A stretch of DNA of 64,000 nt from Begonia masoniana (GCA_022432975.1 CM039509.1:28181511-28245510), one strand, 5' to 3'. Positions 44,201-56,443 are shown, numbered from the stretch's first letter. Numbers and translations are program-made. Notes: generated from the sequence alone by a model not told the origin.

Positions 44201-46269
44201 ATAAATCTGTTTTATAGAAAGTTTTGAATTTGACACGCTCCCTCATTTTAATTAAAAATCTAATGTTAAATATAAATTTTACTTCTATTAAGTTAAGTTG
44301 GCTCATCCCGAACAGCTCTTCATTTCACCACTAGATGTCGACTCAGGACTAAACTCGACGATTTTTTCTTGTCTCCTAATATTATTAATTTCATGCTTGA
44401 GAGACTTTTTGTGAGGTTGGATTTTGATTTTTTTTTTCCTTTGAGACTCATTCATTGTTGTTTCATTTCTGACACATTTACTTTGAACTTATATTATTAC
44501 CATATCTCTCATGTTATTTTATGAACATTGAATTAGCGCATTGAATATGGGTCTTGGCTTTTATTCGTATTCAATTCTTCCATAACATAATAAATAAATT
44601 TACATTAAGGGTCGGGCGACTCGGTTTCTTTTTTGATCAAGTCGTTTTTCGTTTTGTCTCGTGTCCCCTCAGAGAAGTGACATGATCATATTAGGGAAGT
44701 ATTCCTCTTATCTATATCCCCAGGGAAGTTTTATGGAAGTCAGAGTATGAGAGAATTCAACCTCTCTGGTTCCTCGTTAGTTGTTGTTTCCTTTCTTGTT
44801 CCTCCCAGAAAATAAAGCTTTGAGCCATAATATGTTTATCCTCATGGTTCTTATGGATTGGATGACGATTCAGTTCATGCTATTGAAATACTTGTTTGGT
44901 AATTGTTTCGCTGAAAACGTCGAGCAGTACAAGTTCCACCATCTACAAAAGTGCTTTTAAACTCAAGTGCACAAAGATTTACAGGATCAATTCGCATGAA
45001 GCTCCATACTCTTTGATAGTAGAGGCCACTACTCCCAAGCTTCTACCAGATATAGTTATGAGAAAAGTAAACTGACTATTTGAAAAAAATCTAACTTATA
45101 ATTTACCCAAAAAAAAAAACCATTCATTGTGATATGAACAAGGACAGCACATTACGTTGTTTAAGAGAATAAAAAATGAATATTTATAATTAAAATTATC
45201 TTCGATATCTACTATAATAAATTTTAGGTCAAACTTAACAGCAAAACCGTATAGATTTTAGTATAAAACAAACAATATTGTACTAAAAATATTAAAAACT
45301 CCACGTTGTTAAATTTTTGGCCTCGTAAGCAGTAACGCATGCATGCTCCTATCAGGTAAACCATTGAGGTGGGCAATGTTTTTTTGTGGGCTTTGGTCCA
45401 AACAGGTGGATGCAATGCCATTTTCAAGGAGGAAGCATAGCCGTCTCACTTGAATTCAATCAAATTCTTTGATAATTGTTAAGAGGGATGAAAAGCAAAA
45501 TCAGAAGGCATATACTTTAGTGCATAATCTTTAAGCATGTAAGATTAGAAATGGAGTGGGTCCGCTTGGTTTTTGATAAGAAAATATGTTTATCTGTTCT
45601 GTGCACTGTCGACCGATGAAGATTATGATAAGTGTGGAGAGAAGAGATAGGAGAATAATGGCTTCACTTTGCATGTGCAGTGCAGTCACTGTCCTTCAAT
45701 TTCAATGAAAAGAATCAGACCCTACCCAGTTAGTGACCCACCTTTTTTTTACTTGTAGTTTTTTTGGTGCTTCTTTTTCTCTCTACTTTTTTCTGCGGTG
45801 CAAAGGATGATTCGTGGAATGAATGAAAGTTATGCGTGATGCATTGGTGGACCATCTTTGTTTTTTCTTTTCTCCTTTCTGTTCTTGTTCGCCTTAGATC
45901 AAATGGCATCACCTTGCTGTGGACTACAAGCATAGAACATGGATTAATACATCTCTTTAGAAATGGAACAAAAACTTAAAAAAAATACGACGTGAGACAC
46001 CAGATTTACATGATACTAATTGGTTTGGCCAAGAAAGAACTCGTGTCACACCCAAATGTAACCGTTATTATGTATCACATATTTTTACATCTGTCACCTT
46101 ATAATTTAATTTAAAATTGCCATTATTTTTAATTAATTATTAAATTTATTTCTTTTGATTGCCTTCTTGGGAGAATATCTCATTATTTATGGAACATCGT
46201 GGGCATGAAACCCCAAACCATAAATTCATGAGGAATGTCAAGATTTTATTATTTGAGTAATTGGAAAAT

Positions 46270-46620
46270 TTGGAGTTTATTATACAAAGACCGAACTTTT
46301 TTTAACAGGTTTAAATTATGAGTTTATTTTATGGCTCGTCCAGTATTTATTATTTATATAATTTTCACTCGACAATTTTTTTCGAGTATGCACATTATTT
46401 TATTGATTATCTTGGTCGTGTGAATAAAGTTCGATTGACACACGTGAAAGTCTTGTTTTGTTACTCACGTTCAGCCGTTAGAGGGTGTGTTTCTTTTTTA
46501 ACTAGAATAATGAAATAGTTGTATGTGTCGCGTCCATGAACACAAAAACTAAACATGATCATATTCGTTCGTGGCTTTGGAATTATCGAGTATCACCGTT
46601 ATTATAATTTATGTTTATGT
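46270..46620 (+). repeat. diverged dispersed repeat, copy 2
   Basis: Shorter partner of 43640-44200, ending at the left edge of the copia LTR. Confidence 0.5.
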
Positions 46621-46819
46621 TGTTAGCATATTGCATTTCTAGCCTCTCATTATTTTTTATTATTAGTATATTTGTTAGTTTAAGACTTTGTTAATACTAC
46701 TTCCCATAAATACCCTTCTTATTAGTTTCTAGGTTAAATACAAGATGAGTGTAAACATTTTGATTTCACTGAAAATTGAAATACAACCACAGTTTCTTAT
46801 TCTTCTTCAACGGTTCTCA
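46621..46819 (+). mobile_element. probable 5' LTR of a Ty1/copia element
   Basis: About 199 bp from TGTTAGCATA to GGTTCTCA, followed at 46830 by TGGTATAAGAG, a primer site with one change from TGGTATCAGAG, and then the gag start codon. The left edge is my best guess; no 3' LTR was found. Confidence 0.5.
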
Positions 46820-46842
46820 AATTCTATCTTGGTATAAGAGTC

Positions 46843-47159
46843 ATGTCATCCTCAAGCTCGACATTCCCCAATTCTCCTCAAACTACAACTCTTCCTCCTT
46901 TTCCTCAAATGAACCAAACATTGACTATCAAACTGGATTCCACAAATAATCTTGTGTGGAAAGCACAAATACTCAACGTTGTCATCGCTAACGGCCTTGA
47001 CAATATCCTGGATGGTTCTTATTCCCCTCCTCCAAAATTTCTTGATTCTCAGTCAGTTCAATTGAACCAAGATTTTGCAGTTTGGCAATGATATAACAGA
47101 CTCATCATGAGCTGGATTTTTTCTTCCCTCTCTGAAGCGATTCTTCCCCAAATAGTTAG
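46843..47159 (+). pseudogene. copia gag, N-terminal part
   Basis: Starts ATG after the primer site: serine- and proline-rich N terminus, then LTIKLDSTNNLVWKAQILNV and FLDSQSVQLNQDFAVWQ, which is the typical copia gag opening. A TGA at 47089 replaces the Arg expected in WQRYNRL; the sequence reads on (LIMSWIFSSLSEAILPQIVS) until LTR F interrupts it. Confidence 0.88.
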
Positions 47160-47974
47160 TGTAACACCCGATTTTACGGGATTTTATAATTCCACTATAT
47201 AATGACATTTTTGTAAATATGTTAAATTAAGTCCGTTTGGCGAACGGAAAGTTTTAATGGAACCATAGTAATAAATTGGAATTTATGACAAAATAAGGAA
47301 ATTTGGAGAAAACGAATCGATTGATCAATTAACGAAATAGATGGAGGGATAAATAGAAAATTGACTAAGGGGCGAAACGGTCATTTGATAGGTCAATTTT
47401 ATTAAAAGCTAAATTCTCTCCCTCCCTCAACACTTGCACGATTTCTCCCAGAAAGCTCCCAGGCGATTTTCTTCCCCTTCACGCGTTCTCTCTTCCGACG
47501 ACGAAGCTCCTCCTCCGGCGACTCGATTCTTCACGATTTCTTCTCCCATCACGATTCTAGGTGAGATTCTAGCTTTTCCCGGCTTTAGTTCTCGATTTCT
47601 AGGTCCTTGAACCGTTAGGGTTTCGTAGGATTTTCGTAGAAATAGTCGGGTTTTGTTAGGAATTGTTAGTAATCACCTTATTGACGATTATTGAGTGTAG
47701 TAAGTTGAAATAATAGATGCATTTGGTGTTTAGGTTGAAATATCGGATATTGGAGCTTTGGAAAACTCTATTTATAGGGGTGTTGAAATGTCGAGCGTGA
47801 ATTGCTCGACGAAATGCCTCAATTAGTTAAATTAGAGTTTTATGAGATTTCTTTAGTTAAGGGTTTCGTAGTTTGGAAGTTTAACGGTTTAAACTCGGTT
47901 TTAATGACGATTGTTGTGAATTGCCATTGGTGAACAACGCTCATGGACGGAGCTTGAATTGCAACGGATGCGAG

Positions 47975-48513
47975 GTAAGTCTTCGTGATTTGTTTGGCCG
48001 GTTTGGCCTACACCATAAGAAAGTATGTGAAATTGAGGAATTGGAGATGTAGTGTGTTTCGGGTAAATAAATTGGGTAGTTAGGCTGCTTTAAGCTATAG
48101 AACGTTTAACGTTCGTTGTTTGTTTCATTGTTTGTTTTTATTACTGTATTGTGCACGTCCATGCATTATGTTTTCTGAATAAGCATGCAAAATGAACTTT
48201 CAAGTATGTTTTCATGAAAATGATAACGAAAAGGTATAAATGTATGTAATAACGGTCACACCAGGGTGGTGGTTCAGACATGGCTGTCAGATGAAGCATG
48301 TTTTCCCCCCGGGTAAATACGAGGGGCTATCCAATCGTCGGATGTGCCGCTTCTATCTACTAAGAGTGAAGCCCTGGTAACATCTTAAATGAAATGAATA
48401 GCGAAAAGGTAAGATAACTGCATAATTTTAAGTATTGCATACGCATAGCATTCATTTGCATTTATGTAGGTTTACTGAGCCCTTTAGCTCACAATTTAAT
48501 TCTATGGTATAGG
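47975..48513 (+). other. structured intron 2 of LTR F (P1-P3)
   Basis: Starts GAG/GTAAGT. P1: CCTACACCATA (48007-48017) with TATGGTATAGG (48503-48513), one C-A mismatch. P2: GGCC-GGTTT-GGCC at 47996-48008. P3: TGAGC-6 nt-GCTCA at 48476-48491. The acceptor is ATAG at 48512 or GAAACAG 15 nt on. Confidence 0.6.
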
Positions 48514-49108
48514 TGAATTTGAAACAGGTGAGGACGACATTCCTCCTTCCGAAGTATGAGCAGGTTGAAGGAGGATGGCCCGTAGGAGTGCGCTGAGCAG
48601 TCGAGGCGCTTTTGACCCGTGGGAGTAATGGTTAGGTATTTTAAGGATTTTGGGATTGTTTGGGGCTGATGGTTGAATAGATAGGAGAATTGTATAGTTG
48701 AACCATTTTAGGATGCTTGGTTTCTGGATAGCTGACATACAAATGTTTTGATGTTTTGGAAAAGCTCGTTTTATGAATTATTTACTAGAATTGCTTGGTG
48801 GTTCTGATTTTATAGGAATTTGATAAATTTTCAAACGGAACCACGCAGTTCGTTTTTACAAAATTTTATCTCGTTTTGAGTATGTTATGACTTATGAGTA
48901 AAATTTTTATTACAGACGAATGAGGTTAAGAGTGAGATAATGTATGTTATGATGTATGTTTAGAGATAAGTGTTTAGAAGTAAGTTGAAGAAGGGAACAA
49001 AGTGGAATGAAAATTGAGGTGTTAAGTGAAGGAAGTGGAGAAGTGTATAAGGGAAAGAAGAAGAAAAGAATTGAGACAACTCTCTGGAACGAATTCCAAA
49101 GAGGTTGC

Positions 49109-49320
49109 CGATCGATCGCCAAGGGGGGGGGGGCGATTGATCGGCAATAAGTAGGCGCCTCTCTGGTTAATTCCAGAGAGGTAGCCGATCGATCGCTCGT
49201 GAAGGCGATCGATCGACTATGGGGAGAAAGAAAGGGGCGATCGATCATGGCGATCGATCGCCTAGCGAGAAATCGCCATAGCCGATCGATCGGCTGAAAT
49301 GGCCGATCGATCGGTCATGC
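49109..49320. repeat. GATCGATC palindrome cluster in LTR F
   Basis: About nine copies of CGATCGATCG or close variants, several within longer palindromes such as AGCCGATCGATCGGCT, plus a run of ten G. Confidence 0.9.
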
Positions 49321-49509
49321 ATTTTGGGCACCGTTTGCCCTTTTTGCCCTCCGAACTGTGGCCTATTGTTTCTGTTATTTTATTTGTCAAATAAATATTG
49401 TTTTATCAAATAGTTTTAAAACGATTTCAACCATCATAGATTCCAATTAAAGTTTTAAAAAGAAAAATTTATACGGGAATTTCGAGGAATAGGATTAGGA
49501 GACGCTACA

Positions 49510-49588
49510 GTTAGCCTCAACTCTGCAAGTGAAATGTGGTTGGCCCTGGGTCGAATGTTCTCTTCCTTGTCTTTGGTCCGAATAACAG
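49510..49588 (+). pseudogene. copia gag, middle part between two solo LTRs
   Basis: 79 bp of coding sequence (SASEMWLALGRMFSSLSLVR) that continues the gag frame from 47159 and leads to 52326 once both LTRs and one copy of each duplication are removed. Confidence 0.85.
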
Positions 49589-52325
49589 TGTAACACCCGA
49601 GTTTTTCGGGTTTCCGCTCCAAGGCTATTTTTGTAAATAAGTAAATTAGGTCCGTTTTGCGGGCGGATAGTTTTATTAGGACCCTAGAAATTTATGGGGA
49701 TTTGTAGAAGAATAAGTGAAATTTTAGAAACCCAAATCGAGAAGAGTAATGCTAGAGTTCCCGTTTTAGCCTTTTAGTATATTAATTCGTAAAAATAGTA
49801 AATCAAGTCCGTTTTACGAAAAGAAAGTGTTATTATGGTCCTAACGATTAATGTGAATTTGTGGAGATATACGGGATTTACGGGAGAGTAAAACGGTAAA
49901 TGAGGATTAAGTAATGGTTAGTTTTATAATTATTATTATTATTATTACTATTATTGTTTTAAAAAAATAAATAAAACCAAAACGACAGAATGGCCGAAGC
50001 CATTCTGTCGTTCGACGCCGAGCTCCGCGAGCGAAGAACAGGGGAGAACGGCGACTCTCCTCCTCCGACGCCGGCGATTTCTCGCCGTTTTCAGGCCAGA
50101 CAACGGCGGCGCTTCCAGGGCCGCCATTTCCCACCGTCTTCGCGCGAAACCCGACTGGTATGGCTCGTTTTTCTCCTTCTTTCGGTTCGGTTTAGGGCTG
50201 TGTGTGACGAGCTCGATTGAGCTCCGATCACCGGCCGTTTTTGGTTGCTTTCAGCGTCAAATGGCCGAGCTTAACGCCGGCTTTGGTTGCCTGGCCGTGT
50301 TGAGCTAAATGTGAGCGAAATTCAGTGAGGCCGAATTAGGGCTTAAGGTTTTCTTAATTGGAAACTTCGATTTTTGGTTAGATTATTCTAATTGAGGGTA
50401 GATGTGGTCGATTGGTGATGAAATAGGTGGAATTTGATGAAAAATTGGAAAAGAGAAATTTTGGGAAAAAGGGGCAGTTCGGGTTTTGCCCTTTTTGACC
50501 TAGTTCCGGTCATTTGTTTTAAAATTCCTTTTGGCAGATTAAAATAGGTTATTAGAGGAGTACGTGGCCGCTGGAATCGTTCGATTCCGATAACCGACGC
50601 GAAAGTTAGGCGCGTTCGAAGTTTTAGGTCGGTTTTTACCGAACCCAAATTAGTGGCCCATTTAATTAGGTTTTAGTTGGATTTGGCTAGAGACTTAGTT
50701 TAAGTTTAGAGTTCGTTTATTTAGGATCGGTTTTAATGCCTTAATTGTGAAATGCTTTAGGTGGAGACGACCTTTGGACGGTGCTCGACTTACTATGGAC
50801 GCCAGGTAAGTGGATGTTAGGCTTCCGGCCCTTAAGGCCCTACATCGTGTCAACGTTAGGTTTTTTTCTGCTTTGATGATGATTTTCTGATTGTGGGGAT
50901 TAATGAGTCGGGTAGCTTAGAATGTTAAGAATAGTATATGTCCATGTACGTAGTGAATTGTTTGATGATTTGTTTTGATGATATGTCGTACATAGATTTC
51001 TCATGCATCATGTTTTAGAAAAAGTACGAAAATGTTTTAGCATATGATTTCATGATTTAAACGTAGAAACGACAACGATGTAAAACGAAAATGTAAAGTG
51101 TCTAAGGGAAGTGGTTCACCCCTCAGATGTAAATTGTGGAACGTCCAGAAAACGTATGATATCTGAGGGAAGTGGTTCACCCTTCAGGTAAAGATTTATA
51201 TGTGGAACGTCTAGAGATGGAGAAACTAATCCGCCCTCCATTGGTAGAGGATTACATGTATGTACGATGGAAATGAAATGAATATGTATGAGGAAACGAA
51301 ATGAAATGATTATGTATGACGAATCGAAACGAAATGAATATGAACGATGAAACGAAACGAAATGATTATGTACGATGAAACTGTAGAAACTGCATATGTT
51401 AAGTAAAATGTTTTAAATTCATATAGTGCATCCCCTTACTAAGCATTAGGCTTACTGTTTATGTTGCATGATGTAGGTGACAGGTGTGAACTCGATGACA
51501 AAGAATAGGTGGTCGACGGATGGTGCTCGTGGCGACGGGGTGTGTTTTGGTTTGGCTAGATGATCCGATGGTGTGTCCCGAACTGTTTTGGTGGCGAATG
51601 GATGTGAGTTAGTTTTGTTGGTTAGAAAGGTGATGGATTTTAGGGTGTATATTTAAGTTTAATATTCAGGAAATTTTATAGTGGATATAGGTTTGAAGTA
51701 GTACTATTTTGAATGATTTGTTAATGTATGTCCTTGGTGATGTTTTAGGGAATTTAGTGCTTATGCTCGATGTATGTTTTGAGGATTTGATTCGGTTTTG
51801 TTTGTGAAAGCATCAAAGTGTTTAAGTATGTAGATTGAATGTTTTGATAGAAAGATGTATGAATAGTCGAGTTTTGATGTATATGTAGTGGTAGTAAATT
51901 GTTTAGAATGTAGAGTCTTAATTTTAGAAATATACTGGAACTGCTTGGGTTATTTTTAACAGGTAAGGATAATCTCGATTTTTAGAGCGATCCATGCAGT
52001 TTGTTTTCTTGAATTTGTCTGAAATTGTAGGTTATATTAGTGTCATGTTTTGATGATCGAGGAATGAGTGATTTTAAGGGATTTCAACAATCCGAGACTT
52101 CAATTTAATGGTTTAGAAGTCGAAACGTTATGAGTGATATAAAAAGAAAATTTTACGTGGTTACGAGAGTTTAAAGTTAAGGTTACGTTAGGGTTAGTTT
52201 GTTTAAGGGTTTTGGGTTATGTTTAAAGTAAAAATGAAAAAGTTTATACGAAAAATACGAGGGCTTAGGTAATGATTATGTCACGGCAAGTCCGTGGCGG
52301 CCCTGATCGGGTTGGGGTCGTCACA
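49589..52325 (+). mobile_element. solo LTR H in copia gag, AACAG duplication
   Basis: 2737 bp from TGTAACACCCGA to GGGGTCGTCACA, with AACAG on both sides (49584-49588 and 52326-52330). Leader: intron 1 50158-50760 (GTATGG to GCTTTAG), exon 2 50761-50805 (45 nt), intron 2 from 50806. The GC-rich leader at 49990-50220 has an open frame that I do not take as a gene. Confidence 0.94.
50806..51477 (+). other. structured intron 2 of LTR H (P1-P3)
   Basis: Starts CAG/GTAAGT. P1: CCTACATCGTGTCAAC (50839-50854) with GTTGCATGATGTAGG (51463-51477), one bulged T. P2: GGCC-CTTAA-GGCC at 50827-50839. P3: TAAGC-ATTAG-GCTTA at 51440-51454. Two repeated hairpins with the loop AAGTGGTTCAC lie at 51100-51190. 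Confidence 0.65.
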
Positions 52326-53281
52326 AACAGAGCTTCGGAGTCAGCTCCACAATCTGTCAAATGATGGTTTTTCATCCACTGCATGCATACAAAAAATCAT
52401 CACAATCTGCAACACTCTATTAGCTGTTGGAGAACCAGTATCATACGCGATCAACTTATCTATTTTCTTGAGGATTGGACAGTGAATATAACTCATTCGT
52501 TACCACCATCACCAACCGAAGCAACGAACCACTGATTGAGGAGATTCATAGTCTTCTCCACAGTTACGATTTCTGTTTGGAAAAGCAGAACATAGCGACC
52601 TAGCTTCCGAGCTCCCTTCAAGCCAATGCCGTTCAGAGGTTGTTCCGCCCTCCTCGGCCATCGTTAAGCTCATCCCAAAATTTTTGCCCTAACTTCTAGA
52701 TGACCTTTCCAAACAATCAAGTTATTCATGGTTCAGATTCTACAACCTACCCACACCCAGGCTGGCACCCACGACCCGAATCCAATAGGCCCAAGTGCCA
52801 GATCTGCTTCAAGGTGGGCCACTCAACTTCTGTTTCTTACCACAGGCTGAATGAATCCTATCGGCCAACCCAAAATAAAAGCCCATACCTGACTGCCCCA
52901 TATCAAACAAATCTATACCCGAGCACGTTTCCCCCATACCTGAATAACACCCACCCGAGCTCCAACTACCCAGGTTCCTTCTCTACTCCGACTCAGGCAA
53001 ATTCAGCCGGCATCCTACTGCTGCCAGATACTTCCGCCTCAACTCTGGCCACCCAATGGATGTTGGATTCCGGCGCCACTCACCATTTTACACTAATTCC
53101 CTCTGTGCTGCAAAATCCATATCCTTATAGTGGTTCAACTCACGTTTTAACGGCGAACAGTAATCCTCTTTCAATTTCTAGTTCTGGTTCTGCTATTATT
53201 CCCACTAGTGTTTGCCCTCTATTTTTAAACACTGTTTTCCATGTTCCTCTGTTGTCAAACAATTTTCTTAGCATCTATTAA
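52326..53281 (+). pseudogene. copia gag C-terminus and protease
   Basis: Continues copia gag (ELRSQLHNLSNDGFSST, SYAINLSIFLRIG), then shifts frame through 52500-52700. The open stretch 52700-53281 has a knuckle that begins CQICFKVGHST but has lost its last residues, a proline- and serine-rich linker, and the protease site WMLDSGATHHFT with the catalytic Asp. It stops after LSNNFLSIY; integrase and reverse transcriptase are missing. Confidence 0.88.
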
Positions 53282-54410
53282 ATGTGTCGAGACAATCTAA
53301 TTATTTTTTTATTAAGGATCGGAGTTCACACCAGACACTTCTACTGTGAACAAACGTTTTGAATATACTCTCTCAACCACATAAGATATTCGGCTAGTTC
53401 TATAACAAACGTTAGGGTTTCCAAAAGAAACAAAACATCCAATATTATCTAAAGAAAACATTAGACATTATCCAACAATAAATTGACTCTATCTTTCGAG
53501 AATTGCTGATCTACATCACCTGCGTACAGAGAGATCAACATGTAGATAAGCCATGAAAAAGAAGAAAAGAAGAAAAGAATACAGAAACCATAATTAAGAT
53601 TTCTACTAGCATGAACAATGGAAGAGCTAAGTAGAGGAAGAGGCGACAAGAGAAAGACGAAGGAAGATCGAGAAGATATTAAGATAAGAGGGCTAGTCGA
53701 GCTTTCAGCAAAGCTCCCATGGGTTGGGCCAAACTCAGTCGGTTAAAGACAGATTGTTCGGCTCGATTCAAGCCCATCGTATAGTTCTTGCTTTTGTTGC
53801 AGAAATTATGCAACAGAGTTTGTTTCTCGCCTTTATCTTGCCGAAAAAGTTCTCTTCATTCTTCGCCCTTTTCCCCAAAGCAGCCAAGGCAGCCGCTTCT
53901 TCTGCAAATAAACGGAACAATCTTGTAAGAATCGTGGATACCCAATATGCAATCCCCTTTCTCCAATTAATCTCTTCAAGAACACACCTAATTTGGGTTA
54001 ATGTTCTGATATTTCAAGCTTCGATTTATCTCCGTATTACTTTCCTTGACAGTTTCATCTTCTATATCATAGTAAATTACTCAACACAATATCGAAACAG
54101 AAAATCAACAACTTGAATTGAAGAAAATACTAAATATTCATAATTCGGCTACATCGTAGCCCTAGAAAAGAAAATTAGTTCATGCTAAAATAAAGAAACA
54201 CAATAATAATAATAAAGATGTTCATAGTTCAGAAGAGGAAGAGAAAGAAAAACTAGGGTTGTCGATCCGAAATCTCCTTTCTCCCTTTCTCTCGCTTCGT
54301 TCCGGTCTCTTTCTCTCTTTGCCCTGAATTTCTTTATGAATGCAACTCTTAATTGTCTGCATGTGCTCTCTTACCTCCGTTAACCTAATTCTCTCTTATT
54401 CTCCTCAACG
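53282..54410. other. unassigned region
   Basis: AT-rich sequence with a 130-codon open frame at 53724-54116 (MGQTQSVKDRLFGSIQAHRI). I do not recognise it, and its composition resembles its surroundings. It may be part of the copia element's downstream flank or another decayed transposon. Confidence 0.3.
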
Positions 54411-56427
54411 GTTGGGATTAAGACAACTAATCCGCTATTAAGGGAACTAATCGAGTTAGAGGATATTTAAGGCATGAACAGATTGAATCAGCTATTAAGG
54501 GAACTAATTCGCCCCTTAATCGAGTTAGAGGATGTTTAACTTTAGAAAAACTGATCCGCTTCCCATCGAACAGGGGGATCAAGATATTAAGGGAACTAAT
54601 CCGCCCCTTAATCGAGTTAGAGGATATTTAACTTTGGGAAAACTAATCTGCTTCCCATCGAACAGGGGAATCAAGATCAGCTATTAAGAAAACTAATCCA
54701 TCCCTTAATCGAGTTAGAGGATATTTAACTTTGGGAAAACTGATCCGCTTCCCATCGAATAGAGGGATCAAAATCAGCTATTAAGGGAACTAATCCGCCC
54801 CTTAACCGAGTTAGAGGATACATACTTTGGGAAAAATGATCCGCTTCCCATCGAACAAGAGGACCAACAGGAAACTATCATGAATACAACTGAGTTGAGA
54901 AAGTAGAAACTACACGAATAGGATTTATGTTTCAGCATTTCATTTCATATTTTGCGCAACTTATTTAGCATTAGGCTAATAGATGAGTTTTGTGATGTAG
55001 GTGAAGAAGTGACTACAGGTATGTTCTCTGAGCATGATGAGAAATAGGGGCAGTTGGAGGAGTGCATCCAGACTTCAACTAGGTAACTGATGAGGCGGTT
55101 TAACAAATGGTAGTAGGTGTGGAACTTAGTGGACAAATGTTTAATTGAAGTGTGCTGAGAATTTTAATGACAGTGGTAGCTTTAGATGCTTTGATATGTT
55201 TTAGAAATCATTCTGATAATGAGACATGGTTGGTTTTTAACTGCAGTCCTCCTTTCTGGATTTTAATTTATGGATTTAAGTTGTGTTTCCCTCTGGATTT
55301 TGATTTATGGATTTAAGTTGTGTTTCCTTCTGGATTTTGATTTATTGTTTTAAGTTGTGTGGAATGGTTGCTGTCAAATTTACAAATCCTTTTAGTAGTC
55401 AGAGTTGTCCATCGTTTAGTGTTTAATCGGTTAAATTATGTTTCTGTCGTAGAGATACTCGTCCAGACTGGAGACGAAATTAGTCGTCCAAAGTTGTATG
55501 AGAAAATAGTCGTCCATACTGTATGTGGGAGAATAGTATTTTGGTCTAGAGTCGTGGACGAGCATATTGTCCAGGGTCGGAGGTGTAGACAGTTGTCTAC
55601 TCTGTGGACAAGTTGTCTGAAGTGATACCATTCACAATAGTCGTCCAAGTTTATAAAGTCACGTGGACCATGGACGATAAAGTCACGTGGTCCGTGGATG
55701 ACATATTTAAGTAAGTCTATGGGCGTTGGTCCCCGGACAATGAGTTTATGTAACCCCGTGAACGATAAAGTCACGTGGACCGTGGACGACAAATTTAAGT
55801 AAGTCTATGGACGTTGGTCCGTAGACGATGAGTTCATGTAATCTCGTGGACGAGAAAGTCACGTAGATCATGGATGACAAAGTCACGTGTTCCGTGGACG
55901 ATAAAACTATGTAAGTCCATCGACGAAAATCCTTAGACGAAAAATCTATGTAGCTGTGGACGATGAGGAACAATCGTCCAGAGTCACTTGTCTAGAGTTC
56001 GTCGTCAGGGTCGTAGACTAGTATGTTGACCAAGGTTGGGAGCGAGAGACTCTGTGGATGCCAGATCACCCAGTAGAGTCGAACTGGTTGTAGTTGTCGC
56101 AGGAATGTTTCGAACGATTTCATATTTAAAGAATTGTCAGTCTATTCTGTTTTCGGTTCTGTTTTACATGAATATTTTCCGCTGTAAAGTTTTGATGTTT
56201 TAAACAATTTTGCAGAGAATTTTAAAAGATTTTGAACCCAAAGTTTTTCTGGTCTGTATTCGTCATGACTCTGTTTTCATTTAAATGTTTTCCGCTGCAA
56301 GGTGTTGATGTTTTAAGAAATGTCGATTTTTTGCCGTTGAGTGGAAAATTTAAATTTTTCAGAATTTTTCCAATAAAGTTTAGTGAGTGTGTGTAACGAA
56401 CCAGATTGTTTTAATTCGGGGCGTTAC
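54411..56427 (+). mobile_element. LTR G, truncated 5' LTR of element 3
   Basis: The left end is missing: it starts inside the hairpin array that occupies intron 2, so exon 1, exon 2 and the P1 5' arm are lost. The 3' arm GTTTTGTGATGTAGG (54987-55001) and P3 are kept. From about 54465 it follows LTR I closely to the end TTCGGGGCGTTACA. CACGTG motifs recur at 55650-55890. Confidence 0.88.
54480..54870 (+). repeat. 97-98 bp double-hairpin array in LTR G
   Basis: Four units, each with two potential hairpins: TTAAGGG-10 nt-CCCTTAA and GATCCGCTTCCC-8 nt-GGGGGATC. LTR I has three units (60790-61085) and LTR B two (11060-11260). Confidence 0.88.
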
Positions 56428-56430
56428 AGT

Positions 56431-56443
56431 ATGGTATCAGAGA
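56431..56443 (+). other. primer binding site of element 3
   Basis: TGGTATCAGAGAC, matching the initiator tRNA-Met site with one change, three bases after the LTR G end. Confidence 0.9.

Larger units (their letters stand above)
42350..46620. other. eEF2 3' UTR and AT-rich intergenic DNA
   Basis: The 3' UTR probably ends before about 42600. After that I see no conserved gene. TGTAAGACCC near 42678 resembles the local LTR starts but no LTR could be traced from it. Short open frames (42939-43196, 45730-45933) have no recognisable content. The stretch contains a diverged repeat pair, listed separately. Confidence 0.5.
47160..49509 (+). mobile_element. solo LTR F in copia gag, GTTAG duplication
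   Basis: 2350 bp from TGTAACACCCGA to GACGCTACA, with GTTAG on both sides (47155-47159 and 49510-49514). Leader: intron 1 47561-47929, exon 2 47930-47974 (45 nt), intron 2 from 47975. The intron 1 acceptor reads TG instead of AG here. GATCGATC motifs are clustered at 49109-49320. Confidence 0.94.

Noticed and set aside
49990..50220. GC-rich 76-codon open frame in the leader of LTR H
   Set aside because: It spans the predicted exon 1 and its donor and has no counterpart in the other LTRs.
53724..54116. A 130-codon protein gene
   Set aside because: No recognisable domain, composition like the surrounding AT-rich DNA, and next to decayed transposons; left as unassigned.
55080..55110. Possible hammerhead ribozyme (CTGATGAGGCGG), as in plant retrozymes
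   Set aside because: The word is changed in LTRs B and I, and no matching GAAA core or third stem was found nearby; retrozyme LTRs are also only about 0.3-0.4 kb.
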